This document shows positions 1 through 8,279 of a stretch of 64,000 bases of DNA, piece after piece. The translations under genes were made by a program, and so were the position numbers. Source of the stretch: Pseudomonadota bacterium. Its GTDB lineage: Bacteria > Pseudomonadota > Alphaproteobacteria > Rhizobiales > Phreatobacteraceae. Each line of letters begins with the position of its first letter. Positions within the stretch are counted from its first letter, which is position 1. The notes beneath the pieces are model-generated. The model did not search any database. It had not been told where the DNA came from and was given only the letters and a program-made list of their open reading frames with translations. The stretch lies in assembly GCA_023416965.1 (NCBI GenBank), contig JAEZGJ010000080.1, positions 19,871 through 83,870 of the forward strand, read 5' to 3'.

Positions 1-219
1 GCCGATTTCCGCTTCTATGACGCCAGGACCTTCGAAGCGCTCTATCCCGCGGCCGTCCGCGAGGGTGCTGCTTCCGAAGGGGCCGTCGCCCTGGTGATCG
101 CCACCGACGACCTCGCCAGGGCCAAGGCGGCCTCCGGCGGCATCGCCCATGGCGAGGAGACGGTCAGCGTGCCGGCGGCCCGCGTCAATGGCGTCATCGT
201 CAGCTTCGTGCCCCATTGA
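1..219 (+). CDS. VOC/glyoxalase-like protein, C-terminal end only
   Basis: The reading frame is open from the first base and closes at a TGA, giving the last 72 residues of a protein that begins outside the window. The visible part ends IVSFVPH and has the alternating strand/loop pattern of a glyoxalase-like (VOC) fold, with a short helix (DDLARAKAA) before the last strands. No metal ligand or substrate residue can be assigned from this fragment. It points the same way as the following ABC operon but is separated from it by 94 bp with a small hairpin. The family call is tentative. Confidence 0.5.
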   Translation, partial: ADFRFYDARTFEALYPAAVREGAASEGAVALVIATDDLARAKAASGGIAHGEETVSVPAARVNGVIVSFVPH

Positions 220-236
220 GAGGCACGCGCCTCTTT
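219..236 (+). terminator. Small hairpin with T-run after the VOC-like gene
   Basis: AGAGGC and GCCTCT form a perfect 6-bp stem with the 4-base loop ACGC, overlapping the stop codon and ending in TTT. It is short for a rho-independent terminator but well placed between the first gene and the next transcription unit. Confidence 0.45.
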
Positions 237-313
237 CGGGCGGATCGGCGATTGACGCCCATTCCGCAGTCGCCCATCGTCAAATCCGTCTTGCCTGCCG
301 TTAGGAGAGCTCC

Positions 314-1915
314 ATGAACTTCACCCGTCGCGCAGCCCTGATGACCTCGGCGGCCATTGCCGCCAACGTGGTCGACCCCTTCAAGGCCTTCGCGCAGCAG
401 ACGCCGCGCAAGGGCGGCGTCTTCGTCGTCCATTACGGCGCCGAGCAGCGCCAGCTGAACCCCAGCCTGCAGGCCTCCACCGGCGTCTACATCATCTCCG
501 GAAAGATCATGGAGCCGCTGGTCGACCTCGACGCCAACGGCCAGCCGGTCGGCGTGCTGGCGACGAGCTGGGAGTCCACCCCCGACGGCAAGACCATCAC
601 CTTCAAGCTGCGCCAGGGCGTGACCTGGCACGACGGCAAGCCCTTCACCTCGGCGGACGTCCAGTTCACCGCCATGGAGATGTGGAAGAAGATCCTGAAT
701 TACGGCTCGACGCTGCAGCTCTTCCTCACCGCCGTCGATACGCCGGACCCGCATACGGCGATCTTCCGCTACGAGCGGCCCATGCCGCTGAACCTCTTGC
801 TGCGCGCGCTTCCCGACCTCGGCTACATCTCGCCGCGCCACCTCTACGAGGGCAAGGGCGACATCCGCCAGAACCCGGTGAACCTCGCCCCGGTCGGCAC
901 CGGCCCGTTCAAGTTCGTGTCCTACGAGCGCGGCCAGCACGTCATCGCCGAGCGCCACGACGGCTACTGGAAGGGCCCGGCGAACCTCGACCGCATCGTC
1001 TGGCGCGTCATCACCGACCGCGCCGCCGCCGCCGCCCAGATGGAGGCGGGGCAGCTGCACTACTCGCCGTTCTCCGGCCTGACGATCTCCGACATGGCGC
1101 GCCTCGGCAAGGATCCGCGCTTCGTCGTCTCCACCAAGGGCAACGAGGGCAATGCCCGCACCAACACGCTGGAATTCAACTTCCGGCGCAAGGAGCTGGC
1201 GGACATCAAGGTGCGCCAGGCCATCGCCCACGCCATCAACGTGCCGTTCTTCATCGAGAACTTCCTCGGCGACTTCGCCAAGCTCGGCACCGGCCCGATT
1301 CCCTCGGTCTCGACCGACTTCTATCCCGGCGCCAACACGCCGCAATATCCCTACGACAAGGCCAAGGCGATCAAGCTGCTGGACGAGGCGGGGCTCCGGC
1401 CCGGCGCCGGCGGCACGCGCCTGTCGCTGCGCCTCCTGCCCGCTCCCTGGGGCGAGGACATCTCGCTCTGGGCGACCTTCATCCAGCAGTCCCTCGGCGA
1501 GGTCGGCATCCGCGTCGAGGTGGTGCGCAACGACGGCGGCGGCTTCCTCAAGTCGGTCTATGCCGACCACGCCTTCGACCTCGCCACCGGCTGGCACCAG
1601 TACCGCAACGACCCGGCCGTCTCGACCACGGTCTGGTATCGTTCCGGCCAGCCGCAGGGCGCGCCCTGGACCAACCAGTGGGGTGTGGCTGACGCGGTGC
1701 TCGACAAGATCATCGACGATGCCGCCACCGAGGTGGATCCGGCCAAGCGCAAGGCGCTCTATGCCGACTTCGTCAAGCGCGCCAATGGCGAGCTGATGAT
1801 CTGGATGCCGATCGAGCAGATCTTCGTCACCACAATCACCGCCAAGGCACGCAACCATTCCAACACGCCGCGCTGGGGCTCCTCCTCCTGGCACGATCTT
1901 TGGTTGGCGGAGTGA
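314..1915 (+). CDS. ABC transporter substrate-binding protein, family 5 (peptide/nickel/opine type)
   Basis: Periplasmic solute-binding protein of the DppA/OppA family (SBP_bac_5), 533 residues, the usual length. The N-terminus has a twin-arginine-like signal (TRRAALM at residues 4-10), a hydrophobic stretch and a probable cleavage after AFA at residue 27. The start is supported by AGGAG upstream of the ATG. The body carries family hallmarks such as the VTWHDGKPFTSADV and PVGTGPFKFVSYERGQ regions. It is first in an operon with two permeases and a double ATPase, so it sets the specificity of the system; the ligand (peptide, opine or similar) cannot be read from sequence. A 227-bp gap with an inverted repeat separates it from the permease gene. 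Confidence 0.93.
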   Translation: MNFTRRAALMTSAAIAANVVDPFKAFAQQTPRKGGVFVVHYGAEQRQLNPSLQASTGVYIISGKIMEPLVDLDANGQPVGVLATSWESTPDGKTITFKLRQGVTWHDGKPFTSADVQFTAMEMWKKILNYGSTLQLFLTAVDTPDPHTAIFRYERPMPLNLLLRALPDLGYISPRHLYEGKGDIRQNPVNLAPVGTGPFKFVSYERGQHVIAERHDGYWKGPANLDRIVWRVITDRAAAAAQMEAGQLHYSPFSGLTISDMARLGKDPRFVVSTKGNEGNARTNTLEFNFRRKELADIKVRQAIAHAINVPFFIENFLGDFAKLGTGPIPSVSTDFYPGANTPQYPYDKAKAIKLLDEAGLRPGAGGTRLSLRLLPAPWGEDISLWATFIQQSLGEVGIRVEVVRNDGGGFLKSVYADHAFDLATGWHQYRNDPAVSTTVWYRSGQPQGAPWTNQWGVADAVLDKIIDDAATEVDPAKRKALYADFVKRANGELMIWMPIEQIFVTTITAKARNHSNTPRWGSSSWHDLWLAE

Positions 1916-1953
1916 TCACACGCGATCGACAGCGGAGGTGAATGTGGGACGGT

Positions 1954-2079
1954 CGTCACCCCCGGCGAACCCGAAGGGGGAGGGAAGGGGGGCTTGTTGT
2001 GGTCAGACGACCCCGGTGAGGTCGCGCCTCGGCGGCCGCTGGATCCTCTTCCCCTCGCTTCGCCCGGCCGGGAATGACG
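1954..2079. repeat. Imperfect inverted repeat between the binding-protein and permease genes
   Basis: The left arm starts CGTCACCCCCGGCGAA and the right arm ends CGGCCGGGAATGACG, its imperfect reverse complement, with GAAGGGGGAGGGAAGG facing CTCTTCCCCTCGCTTC. This is the look of a dispersed intergenic palindrome common in Hyphomicrobiales genomes. It is unrelated in sequence to the ~155-bp repeat found six times elsewhere in the window. It lies inside an operon and would fold in the mRNA, which may insulate or stabilise the upstream message. Confidence 0.55.
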
Positions 2080-2142
2080 CGCGGTGCCGCGTCCGCTCCG
2101 GTTCGCCTCCTTGTTTGTCAGCGCTCCGGATGGCCTGATCCC

Positions 2143-3120
2143 ATGCGAATCTTCAGCCTGGCGGGGCGGCGTCTCGCCGCCTCGATCCCGACCCTGTTCC
2201 TGATCCTGATCGGCGTGTTCCTGCTGCTGCAGTTCGCGCCGGGCGACACGGTCGACGCCATGATGGCGCAGATGGGCGGCGGCGACGCCAGGACGGCCGA
2301 GGACCTGCGCCGCTTCTACGGTCTGGACCTGTCGGTGTCCGCCCAGCTCGCGAACTACCTCTGGCGGCTGGTGCGCTTCGACCTCGGCTTCTCCGCCATC
2401 TACGGCAAGCCGGTGGCGACCGTCATCGCCGAGCGACTGCCGGCCACCATCCTGCTGATGACCGCCTCGCTCTCCTTCGCCTTCTTCTTCGGCCTGATCC
2501 TCGGCGTGGTCGCGGCGCGCGGCGTCAACAAGTGGCCGGACACGCTGATCTCCACCGTCGGCCTCATCTTCTACGCGACGCCCTCCTTCTGGTTCGGCCT
2601 CATGGCAATCGTCGTCTTCTCCATCTATCTGCAATGGCTGCCGGCCGGCGGCCTCTCCGACATCACCTCGACGGCGACCGGCATCTGGGCGGTGCTCGAC
2701 ACGGCACGCCATCTCGTCCTGCCGACGCTGACGCTGGGGCTCATCTTCCTCGCCATCTACCTGCGCATCATGCGGGCCTCCATGCTGGAGGTTTTGAACC
2801 TCGACTTCGTCCGCACCGCCCGCTCCAAGGGCCTGGACGAGACGCGCATCATCACCCGCCACGTGCTGCGCAACGCGCTTCTCCCCATGGTGACGCTGAT
2901 CGGCCTTCAGGCCGGCACCATGCTCGGCGGCTCGGTGGTGGTGGAGAGCGTCTTCTCGCTGCCCGGCCTCGGGCGCCTCGCCTATGAGAGCGTCGTCCAG
3001 CGCGACCTCAACACCCTGCTCGGCATCATCTTCGTCTCTGCCCTGCTGGTCATCACCGTGAACTTCATCGTCGACCTCATCTATGCGCGCCTCGACCCGC
3101 GCATCACCACGGGAGCCTGA
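2143..3120 (+). CDS. ABC transporter permease, DppB type
   Basis: Inner-membrane permease of 325 residues with about six hydrophobic segments. The first (SIPTLFLILIGVFLLLQFAPGD) is typical of DppB/GsiC proteins. The cytoplasmic coupling loop reads ARSKGLDETRIITRHVLRNA, the EAA motif that docks on the ATPase. I chose the ATG at 2143 because the protein then begins MRIFSLAGRRL, as relatives do; a longer version from 2074 would add an arginine-rich, non-conserved extension. The next permease gene starts 3 bp after the stop, so the two are co-translated. It forms the translocation pore with the DppC-type partner. Confidence 0.92.
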   Translation: MRIFSLAGRRLAASIPTLFLILIGVFLLLQFAPGDTVDAMMAQMGGGDARTAEDLRRFYGLDLSVSAQLANYLWRLVRFDLGFSAIYGKPVATVIAERLPATILLMTASLSFAFFFGLILGVVAARGVNKWPDTLISTVGLIFYATPSFWFGLMAIVVFSIYLQWLPAGGLSDITSTATGIWAVLDTARHLVLPTLTLGLIFLAIYLRIMRASMLEVLNLDFVRTARSKGLDETRIITRHVLRNALLPMVTLIGLQAGTMLGGSVVVESVFSLPGLGRLAYESVVQRDLNTLLGIIFVSALLVITVNFIVDLIYARLDPRITTGA

Positions 3121-3123
3121 GCC

Positions 3124-3954
3124 GTGGAGATCGTCCGCGCCTATTTCCGCTCCCCGCCGGCCGTCATCGGCCTGATCCTGCTGCTCGTCGTCATCGCCAT
3201 GGCGGTGAGCGCCGGCTGGCTCTTCCCGCGCGACCCGCTGGCGCTGGCCGGCCGGCCGCTGGTCTGGCCCTTCTCCAATCCGCGCTTCCCCCTCGGCACC
3301 GACAATTCCGGCCGCGACATCGCCGCCCAGATCTTCTATGGCGCCCGCATCTCGCTGCTGATCGGCGGGGTCGCGACCATCATCGCCATCGCCATCGGCA
3401 TCGTCATCGGGGCGGTCGCCGGCTATTACGGCGGCTGGGTCGACAATGTGCTGATGCGCATCACCGAGGCCTTCCAGACCCTGCCGAACTTCCTCCTGCT
3501 GCTGGTCCTCGTCGCCGTCTTCGGCTCGACCATCACGACGGTCATCGTCGCCGTCGGCATCGTCTCCTGGCCGGCGCCGGCGCGGCTCACCCGCGCCGAG
3601 TTCCTGTCGCTGCGCAACCGCGAATTCGTCCAGGCGGGCCGCACCCTGGGGCTGAAGGACCTCAAGCTGATCTTCGGCGAGATCCTGCCCAATGCCCTGC
3701 CGCCGGTGATCGTCTATGCCAGTGTGGTCATGGCCGTCTCGATCCTCCTCGAGAGCGCGCTGGCCTTCCTTCGCCTCTCCGACCCCAACGTCGCCTCCTG
3801 GGGCAACCTGATCGGCCTCGGCCGCGACGTACTGCGCGTCCAGTGGTACGTCTCCGCCATTCCAGGCATCGCCATCCTCGTCACCGTGCTCGCCGTCTCG
3901 CTCGTCGGACAGGGCCTCAACGACGCCCTCAACCCGCGCCTGAAGGGCCGATGA
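3124..3954 (+). CDS. ABC transporter permease, DppC type
   Basis: Second permease of the same importer, 276 residues, GTG start 3 bp after the DppB-type gene. The N-terminal membrane segment is followed by the periplasmic PLGTDNSGRDIAAQIFYGARISL region, a signature of DppC proteins. The EAA coupling loop reads QAGRTLGLKDLKLIFGEILP. The last bases overlap the ATPase start as ATGA, so translation is coupled. It pairs with the DppB-type subunit in the membrane. Confidence 0.92.
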   Translation: MEIVRAYFRSPPAVIGLILLLVVIAMAVSAGWLFPRDPLALAGRPLVWPFSNPRFPLGTDNSGRDIAAQIFYGARISLLIGGVATIIAIAIGIVIGAVAGYYGGWVDNVLMRITEAFQTLPNFLLLLVLVAVFGSTITTVIVAVGIVSWPAPARLTRAEFLSLRNREFVQAGRTLGLKDLKLIFGEILPNALPPVIVYASVVMAVSILLESALAFLRLSDPNVASWGNLIGLGRDVLRVQWYVSAIPGIAILVTVLAVSLVGQGLNDALNPRLKGR

Positions 3955-5585
3955 CCGTGAGCCCGTCCCCCGTCCTCGTCCTCGACCAGCTCAGCGTCCG
4001 CCTGCCCGCCGGCGCCGACCGTCCGCACGCCATGAAGGATGTCTCCCTCGCCATCGCCGGCAACGAGATCCTCTGCGTCGTCGGCGAGAGCGGTTCCGGC
4101 AAGTCGATGACCGCCAACGCCATCATGCGCCTGCTGCCGGGCGGCGTGACCATCGACGGCGGCAAGGTTCTCTTCGACGGCCGTGACCTGACGCAGCTCA
4201 CCGAAGCCGAGATGCGCGCCGTGCGCGGTTCGGGCATCGCCATGATCTTCCAGGAGCCGATGACGGCGCTGAATCCCTTGCGCACCATCGGCGACCAGAT
4301 CGGCGAGATGTTCGACATCCATACCGGCCTGTCGAAGCAGGAGATCGCCGCCAAGGTGCTCGACCTCCTCGCCGAAGTGCGCATTCCCGATCCGAAGCTC
4401 GCGGCGAAAGCCTATCCGCACGAACTCTCCGGCGGCCAGCGCCAGCGCGCGATGATCGCCATGGCGCTCGCCCTCGACCCCAAGGTGCTCATCGCCGACG
4501 AGCCGACCACCGCCCTCGACGTCACCACGCAGGCGCAGATCCTCAGCCTCATCAAGGACCTGCAGAAGCGCAAGGGCACGGCGGTGCTCTTCATCACCCA
4601 TGATTTCGGTGTCGTCGCCGAGATCGCCGACCGCGTCGCCGTCATGCAGTACGGCCTGGTCGTGGAGCAGGGCCCGGCGGAGGAGGTGCTGAACCGTCCG
4701 CAGCACGCCTATACGAAACAGCTCATCGCCGCCGTGCCGCCGCTGAAGGCGCCACCGCCGCGGCCGATCTCCGACGAGCCGATCCTCACCATCGCCAACG
4801 TCTCGAAGACCTTCCGTACCGGTGGTTTCCTCGGCCGCGGCGTGCGCGTCACCCACGCGGTGAAGGATGTCTCGCTGGTCCTTCCCAAGGGAGGCACGCT
4901 CGGCATCGTCGGGGAGAGCGGCTCGGGCAAGTCGACCCTGGCGCGCTGCATCATCCGCCTCATCGATCCCGACACCGGCTCGCTGGTGCTGAACGGCAAG
5001 GACCTGGCGAAACTCAGCCGCGAGGAGATGCGGCGCGAGACCCGCCACATCCAGATGGTCTTCCAGGACCCCTTCGGCTCGCTCAATCCGCGCCGCAAGG
5101 CCGGCGAACTCGTGGCGCAGGGTCCCATCGTCCACGGCATGGACCGGGCCAAGGCGCTGGCGAAGGCGAAGGAGCTGTTCGGCCTCGTCGGGCTCGACCC
5201 GGCCGCGACCGATCGCTTCCCGCACGAATTCTCCGGCGGCCAGCGCCAGCGCATCGGCCTTGCGCGCGCGCTCGCGCTGGAGCCGGAAGTGCTCGTCGCC
5301 GACGAGGCGGTCTCCGCCCTCGACGTCTCGGTGCAGGCGCAGGTGCTGCGGCTCCTCGCCGACCTGCGCGAGCGGCTCGGCCTCTCCATCGTCTTCATCA
5401 CCCACGACCTGCGCGTCGCCGCCCAGGTCTGCGACCTCGTCGCGGTTATGAAGAGCGGCGAGGTGGTGGAGGCGGGCCCCATCGGCGAGGTCTTCGGCAA
5501 TCCGCAGCACGCCTATACGCAGTCACTGCTGGCCTCGATCCCGGGGAGGGAGTTCGGCCTTGCCCGCGACGCGGTGCCGGCCTGA
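3951..5585 (+). CDS. Dipeptide-type ABC transporter ATP-binding protein, two ATPase domains fused
   Basis: One 544-residue chain contains both nucleotide-binding domains that DppD and DppF carry as separate proteins. Domain 1 has Walker A GESGSGKS at residues 45-52, signature LSGGQRQRA and Walker B VLIADEPTTALD. Domain 2 has Walker A near residue 320, signature FSGGQRQRI and VLVADEAVSALD. Each domain ends with the oligopeptide-transporter tail (NRPQHAYTKQL, GNPQHAYTQSL). The ATG overlaps the preceding stop (ATGA). Domain 2 has Ala-Val in place of Pro-Thr in the D-loop region (DEAVSALD), common in DppF halves. It powers import by the upstream permeases. Confidence 0.93.
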   Translation: MTVSPSPVLVLDQLSVRLPAGADRPHAMKDVSLAIAGNEILCVVGESGSGKSMTANAIMRLLPGGVTIDGGKVLFDGRDLTQLTEAEMRAVRGSGIAMIFQEPMTALNPLRTIGDQIGEMFDIHTGLSKQEIAAKVLDLLAEVRIPDPKLAAKAYPHELSGGQRQRAMIAMALALDPKVLIADEPTTALDVTTQAQILSLIKDLQKRKGTAVLFITHDFGVVAEIADRVAVMQYGLVVEQGPAEEVLNRPQHAYTKQLIAAVPPLKAPPPRPISDEPILTIANVSKTFRTGGFLGRGVRVTHAVKDVSLVLPKGGTLGIVGESGSGKSTLARCIIRLIDPDTGSLVLNGKDLAKLSREEMRRETRHIQMVFQDPFGSLNPRRKAGELVAQGPIVHGMDRAKALAKAKELFGLVGLDPAATDRFPHEFSGGQRQRIGLARALALEPEVLVADEAVSALDVSVQAQVLRLLADLRERLGLSIVFITHDLRVAAQVCDLVAVMKSGEVVEAGPIGEVFGNPQHAYTQSLLASIPGREFGLARDAVPA

Positions 5586-5607
5586 GCGGACGCAACCCCT
5601 GACCGCG

Positions 5608-5631
5608 CGGCAGCCTTGCACGCGGCTGCCG
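5608..5631 (+). terminator. Hairpin after the ABC operon
   Basis: An 8-bp perfect stem (CGGCAGCC pairing with GGCTGCCG) with an 8-base loop lies 22 bp after the ATPase stop. There is no T-run, so it is a weak terminator candidate or an mRNA 3' end protector rather than a classic rho-independent site. Confidence 0.35.
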
Positions 5632-5703
5632 GACGGGCGACTTTCCAAGGGCTGTCCGGGCTCCTAAGGTCCGCAGCCCTGAAGCGCCACGAGCGGGCCA
5701 TCC

Positions 5704-7020
5704 ATGGTCGATATCGCCACCCGGGTCTACAATCACACGTGGAAGCTGGACCCGATCATCCGGTCGCTGCTGGATTCGGACTATTACAAGTTCTCGATGC
5801 AGCAGCTCATCCGGCGCTTCCACCCGGACGTGACGGCGACCTTCGCGCTCACCAACCGCACCCGCTCCATCCGTCTCGCCGAGGTGATCGACGAGCGCGA
5901 GTTGCGCGAACAGCTCGACCATGCCCGCGACTTGCGCTTCAAGGCCAAGGAGCTGATCTGGCTCGCCGGCAACACCTTCTACGGCCGCGAGCGCATCTTC
6001 GGCCCCGACTACCTCGCCTTCCTCAAGGATTTCCGCCTGCCCGAGTACCAGCTCGAGAAGCGCGACGGGCAGTACGAGCTGACTTTCGCCGGCAAGTGGG
6101 CCGAGACCACCATGTGGGAGGTCCAGGCCCTCGCCATCATCAACGAGCTGCGCGCCCGCGCCACCATGCGCTCGATGTCGAAGCTCGAACTCGACATCCT
6201 CTATGCCAATGCCAAGGCCAAGGCCTGGGAGAAGATCAAGCGCCTGCGCCGCCTGCGCGAAGAGGTCGGCACGCTGAAGATTTCCGATTTCGGCACCCGC
6301 CGGCGCCACGGCTATCTCTGGCAGCAATGGATGATGGAGGCCATGGCCGATGCGCTCGGCCCAGAGGTCTTCACCGGCACCTCCAACATGAAGCTCGCCA
6401 TGGATCTCGGCCTCGAGGCCATCGGCACCAATGCCCACGAACTGCCCATGGTCTATGGGGCGCTGGCAAGGACCGACGAGGAGCTTCTGAAGGCGCCCTA
6501 CCGGGTGCTGGAGGACTGGGCGCGCATCTATGACCAGAACATGCGCATCATCCTCCCCGACTGTTTCGGCACGGCGCATTTCCTCGCCCATGCGCCGGAC
6601 TGGGTGGCCGACTGGACCGGCGCCCGCCCCGATTCGAAGGACCCGACGGAGGGCACGGAAGAGCTCATCGCCTGGTGGCGGGAGAAGGGCCGCGACCCCG
6701 CCAGGAAGCTCGTCATCCTCTCCGACGGCATGGACATCGACTCCATCGAGGAGACGGCCCGCCGCTTCACCGGCAAGGTCCGCATCGGCTACGGCTGGGG
6801 GACGAACCTCACCAACGACTTCAAGGGCTGTGTGCCGAATGGCGACCCCGACGCCCTCGCGCCCATCTCCGTCGTCTGCAAGGTCGTGGAGGCCAACGGC
6901 CGCCCGGCGGTGAAGCTCTCCGACAACCCGCTGAAGGCGACCGGCCCGGCGGACGAGATCGAGCGCTACCGCCGGGTCTTCGGCACCATCGGCATGAAGT
7001 CCCATGCCGTCCTCGTCTGA
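5704..7020 (+). CDS. pncB: Nicotinate phosphoribosyltransferase
   Basis: Converts nicotinate plus PRPP (with ATP) to nicotinate mononucleotide in the NAD salvage (Preiss-Handler) pathway; cytoplasmic. At 438 residues it is slightly longer than E. coli PncB. The N-terminus has the conserved [11 protein letters not shown], the middle has [18 protein letters not shown] followed by NAHELPM with His245 at the family's phospho-histidine position, and the later [11 protein letters not shown] loop fits the phosphoribosyl site. The next gene begins 22 bp downstream with its own ribosome-binding site, so the pair is probably co-transcribed. It competes for nicotinate with any catabolic route such as the one I suspect at 35576-46780. 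Confidence 0.95.
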   Translation: MVDIATRVYNHTWKLDPIIRSLLDSDYYKFSMQQLIRRFHPDVTATFALTNRTRSIRLAEVIDERELREQLDHARDLRFKAKELIWLAGNTFYGRERIFGPDYLAFLKDFRLPEYQLEKRDGQYELTFAGKWAETTMWEVQALAIINELRARATMRSMSKLELDILYANAKAKAWEKIKRLRRLREEVGTLKISDFGTRRRHGYLWQQWMMEAMADALGPEVFTGTSNMKLAMDLGLEAIGTNAHELPMVYGALARTDEELLKAPYRVLEDWARIYDQNMRIILPDCFGTAHFLAHAPDWVADWTGARPDSKDPTEGTEELIAWWREKGRDPARKLVILSDGMDIDSIEETARRFTGKVRIGYGWGTNLTNDFKGCVPNGDPDALAPISVVCKVVEANGRPAVKLSDNPLKATGPADEIERYRRVFGTIGMKSHAVLV

Positions 7021-7042
7021 CGGGCCAAGGAGAGCCGGCGCC

Positions 7043-7843
7043 ATGCATGACCTCAGCGGCAAGGTAGCCTTCATCTCCGGCGCGGGCTCGGTGGGGGAGG
7101 GCTGGGGCAACGGCAAGGCGACCGCCGTGCTGCTCGCCCGCCAGGGGGCCAAGGTCTACGGCACCGACATCACCCTCGCCGCGGCGGAAGAGACGCAGCG
7201 CCTGATCGCGGCGGAGGGCGGCACCGCCCATGCGGCGGCCGTCGACATGACCAGGGCAGCGGAGGTGGAGGCGGCGGTGGCCGACTGTCTCGCCCGCTTC
7301 GGCCGCATCGACATCCTCGTCAACAATGTCGGGGGATCGGCGCCGGGCGACCCGGTCTCGATGAGCGAGGAGGTGTGGGACGCCCAGCTCGACCTCAACC
7401 TGAAGACAGCCTTCCTCGCCTGCAAGCACGTCATCCCGGTCATGGAGCGACAGGGCGGCGGCGCCATCGTCAACCTGTCGTCGATTGCCGGCGTGCGCAT
7501 CCTGCCCGACCGGCCGCACGTCGCCTACACGACGACCAAGCTCGGCATCCTCGGCTTCTCGCGCTCCATCGCCGTGACCTATGCGAAGAAGGCGATCCGC
7601 TGCAACACGGTGATCCCCGGCCTGATGCACACGCCGCTCGTCGAGACGCGGCTGGCGAAGCAGGTCGCCGGTGGAGATGCGGCGTCCCTCATCGCCTCCC
7701 GCAACGCCCAGGTGCCCACCGGCAAGATGGGCGATGCCTGGGACGTGGCGCAGGCCGTGCTGTTCCTCGTTTCCGACGAGGCGCGCTACGTCACGGCGGC
7801 GGAGATCGCGGTGGATGGCGGGCTGTCGGCGGCGAGCCGTTGA
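7043..7843 (+). CDS. SDR family NAD(P)-dependent oxidoreductase
   Basis: Classical short-chain dehydrogenase, 266 residues. The Rossmann motif near residue 10 (SGAGSVGEGWGNGKA) is the long, glycine-rich variant seen in some FabG-like proteins. NNVGG follows beta-4, the catalytic Ser is in NLSSIAG, and Tyr162 and Lys166 form YTTTK. The C-terminus VDGGLSAASR is typical. The ATG at 7043 is preceded by AAGGAGAG with normal spacing; an in-frame ATG at 7004 would overlap pncB. It follows pncB directly. The substrate is unknown, and nothing in the sequence ties it to NAD synthesis. Confidence 0.88.
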   Translation: MHDLSGKVAFISGAGSVGEGWGNGKATAVLLARQGAKVYGTDITLAAAEETQRLIAAEGGTAHAAAVDMTRAAEVEAAVADCLARFGRIDILVNNVGGSAPGDPVSMSEEVWDAQLDLNLKTAFLACKHVIPVMERQGGGAIVNLSSIAGVRILPDRPHVAYTTTKLGILGFSRSIAVTYAKKAIRCNTVIPGLMHTPLVETRLAKQVAGGDAASLIASRNAQVPTGKMGDAWDVAQAVLFLVSDEARYVTAAEIAVDGGLSAASR

Positions 7844-7868
7844 GAGGAAGAGTGGCGCCCTTCGAGCG

Positions 7869-8255
7869 TCACGCAGGCCGGTGGCAGACGGCCTCGATGT
7901 TGTTGCCTTGAATATCGAAGGCGAAGGCGCCGTAGTAGTTCGGGTGGTAATGCGGCCGCAGGCCGGGTCCTCCATTGTCCCGCGCACCGGCAGCCAGCGC
8001 GGCAGCGTGAAAAGCATCGACCTCCGAGCGGGAATTCGCGGTGAAGGCGACATGAACCCCGGTCGCCGGCGTCGCTCCCGTGCCGATCCAGAAGAAGGGA
8101 TTGCCGTCCCGCCCGAAACCCGCATGGGCGCCGCCCCCACTCTGTTCAGGCGTCACCTCCATGAGCAGGGAAAGTCCCAAGGGCGCGAGTGCCGCAGCGT
8201 AGAAGGTCTTCGCCTGTTCAAAGTCCGAGACGGTCAGTCCGATATGGTCGATCAT
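7869..8255 (-). CDS. VOC family protein behind the aminobenzoyl-CoA monooxygenase/reductase
   Basis: Single-domain glyoxalase/bleomycin-resistance fold protein of 128 residues. It opens MIDHIGLTVSDFEQAKTFY and closes AFAFDIQGNNIEAVCHRP, with the two beta-alpha-beta modules expected. His4 and the Glu of NNIEAV sit at usual metal-ligand positions, so a metal-dependent activity is possible. It begins 25 bp after the stop of the fused monooxygenase/reductase gene on the same strand, with GGGAG upstream of its ATG, so it is probably co-transcribed. A lyase or isomerase step on the CoA pathway is possible but unproven. Confidence 0.8.
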   Translation of the reverse strand: MIDHIGLTVSDFEQAKTFYAAALAPLGLSLLMEVTPEQSGGGAHAGFGRDGNPFFWIGTGATPATGVHVAFTANSRSEVDAFHAAALAAGARDNGGPGLRPHYHPNYYGAFAFDIQGNNIEAVCHRPA

Positions 8256-8279
8256 GGCTAGGCTCCCGTGGCTGAAATC

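Noticed and set aside
314..5585. The family 5 ABC operon as a nickel importer
   Set aside because: No histidine-rich or metal-associated gene is adjacent and the binding protein alone cannot show nickel specificity; peptide/opine-type is kept as a broad label.
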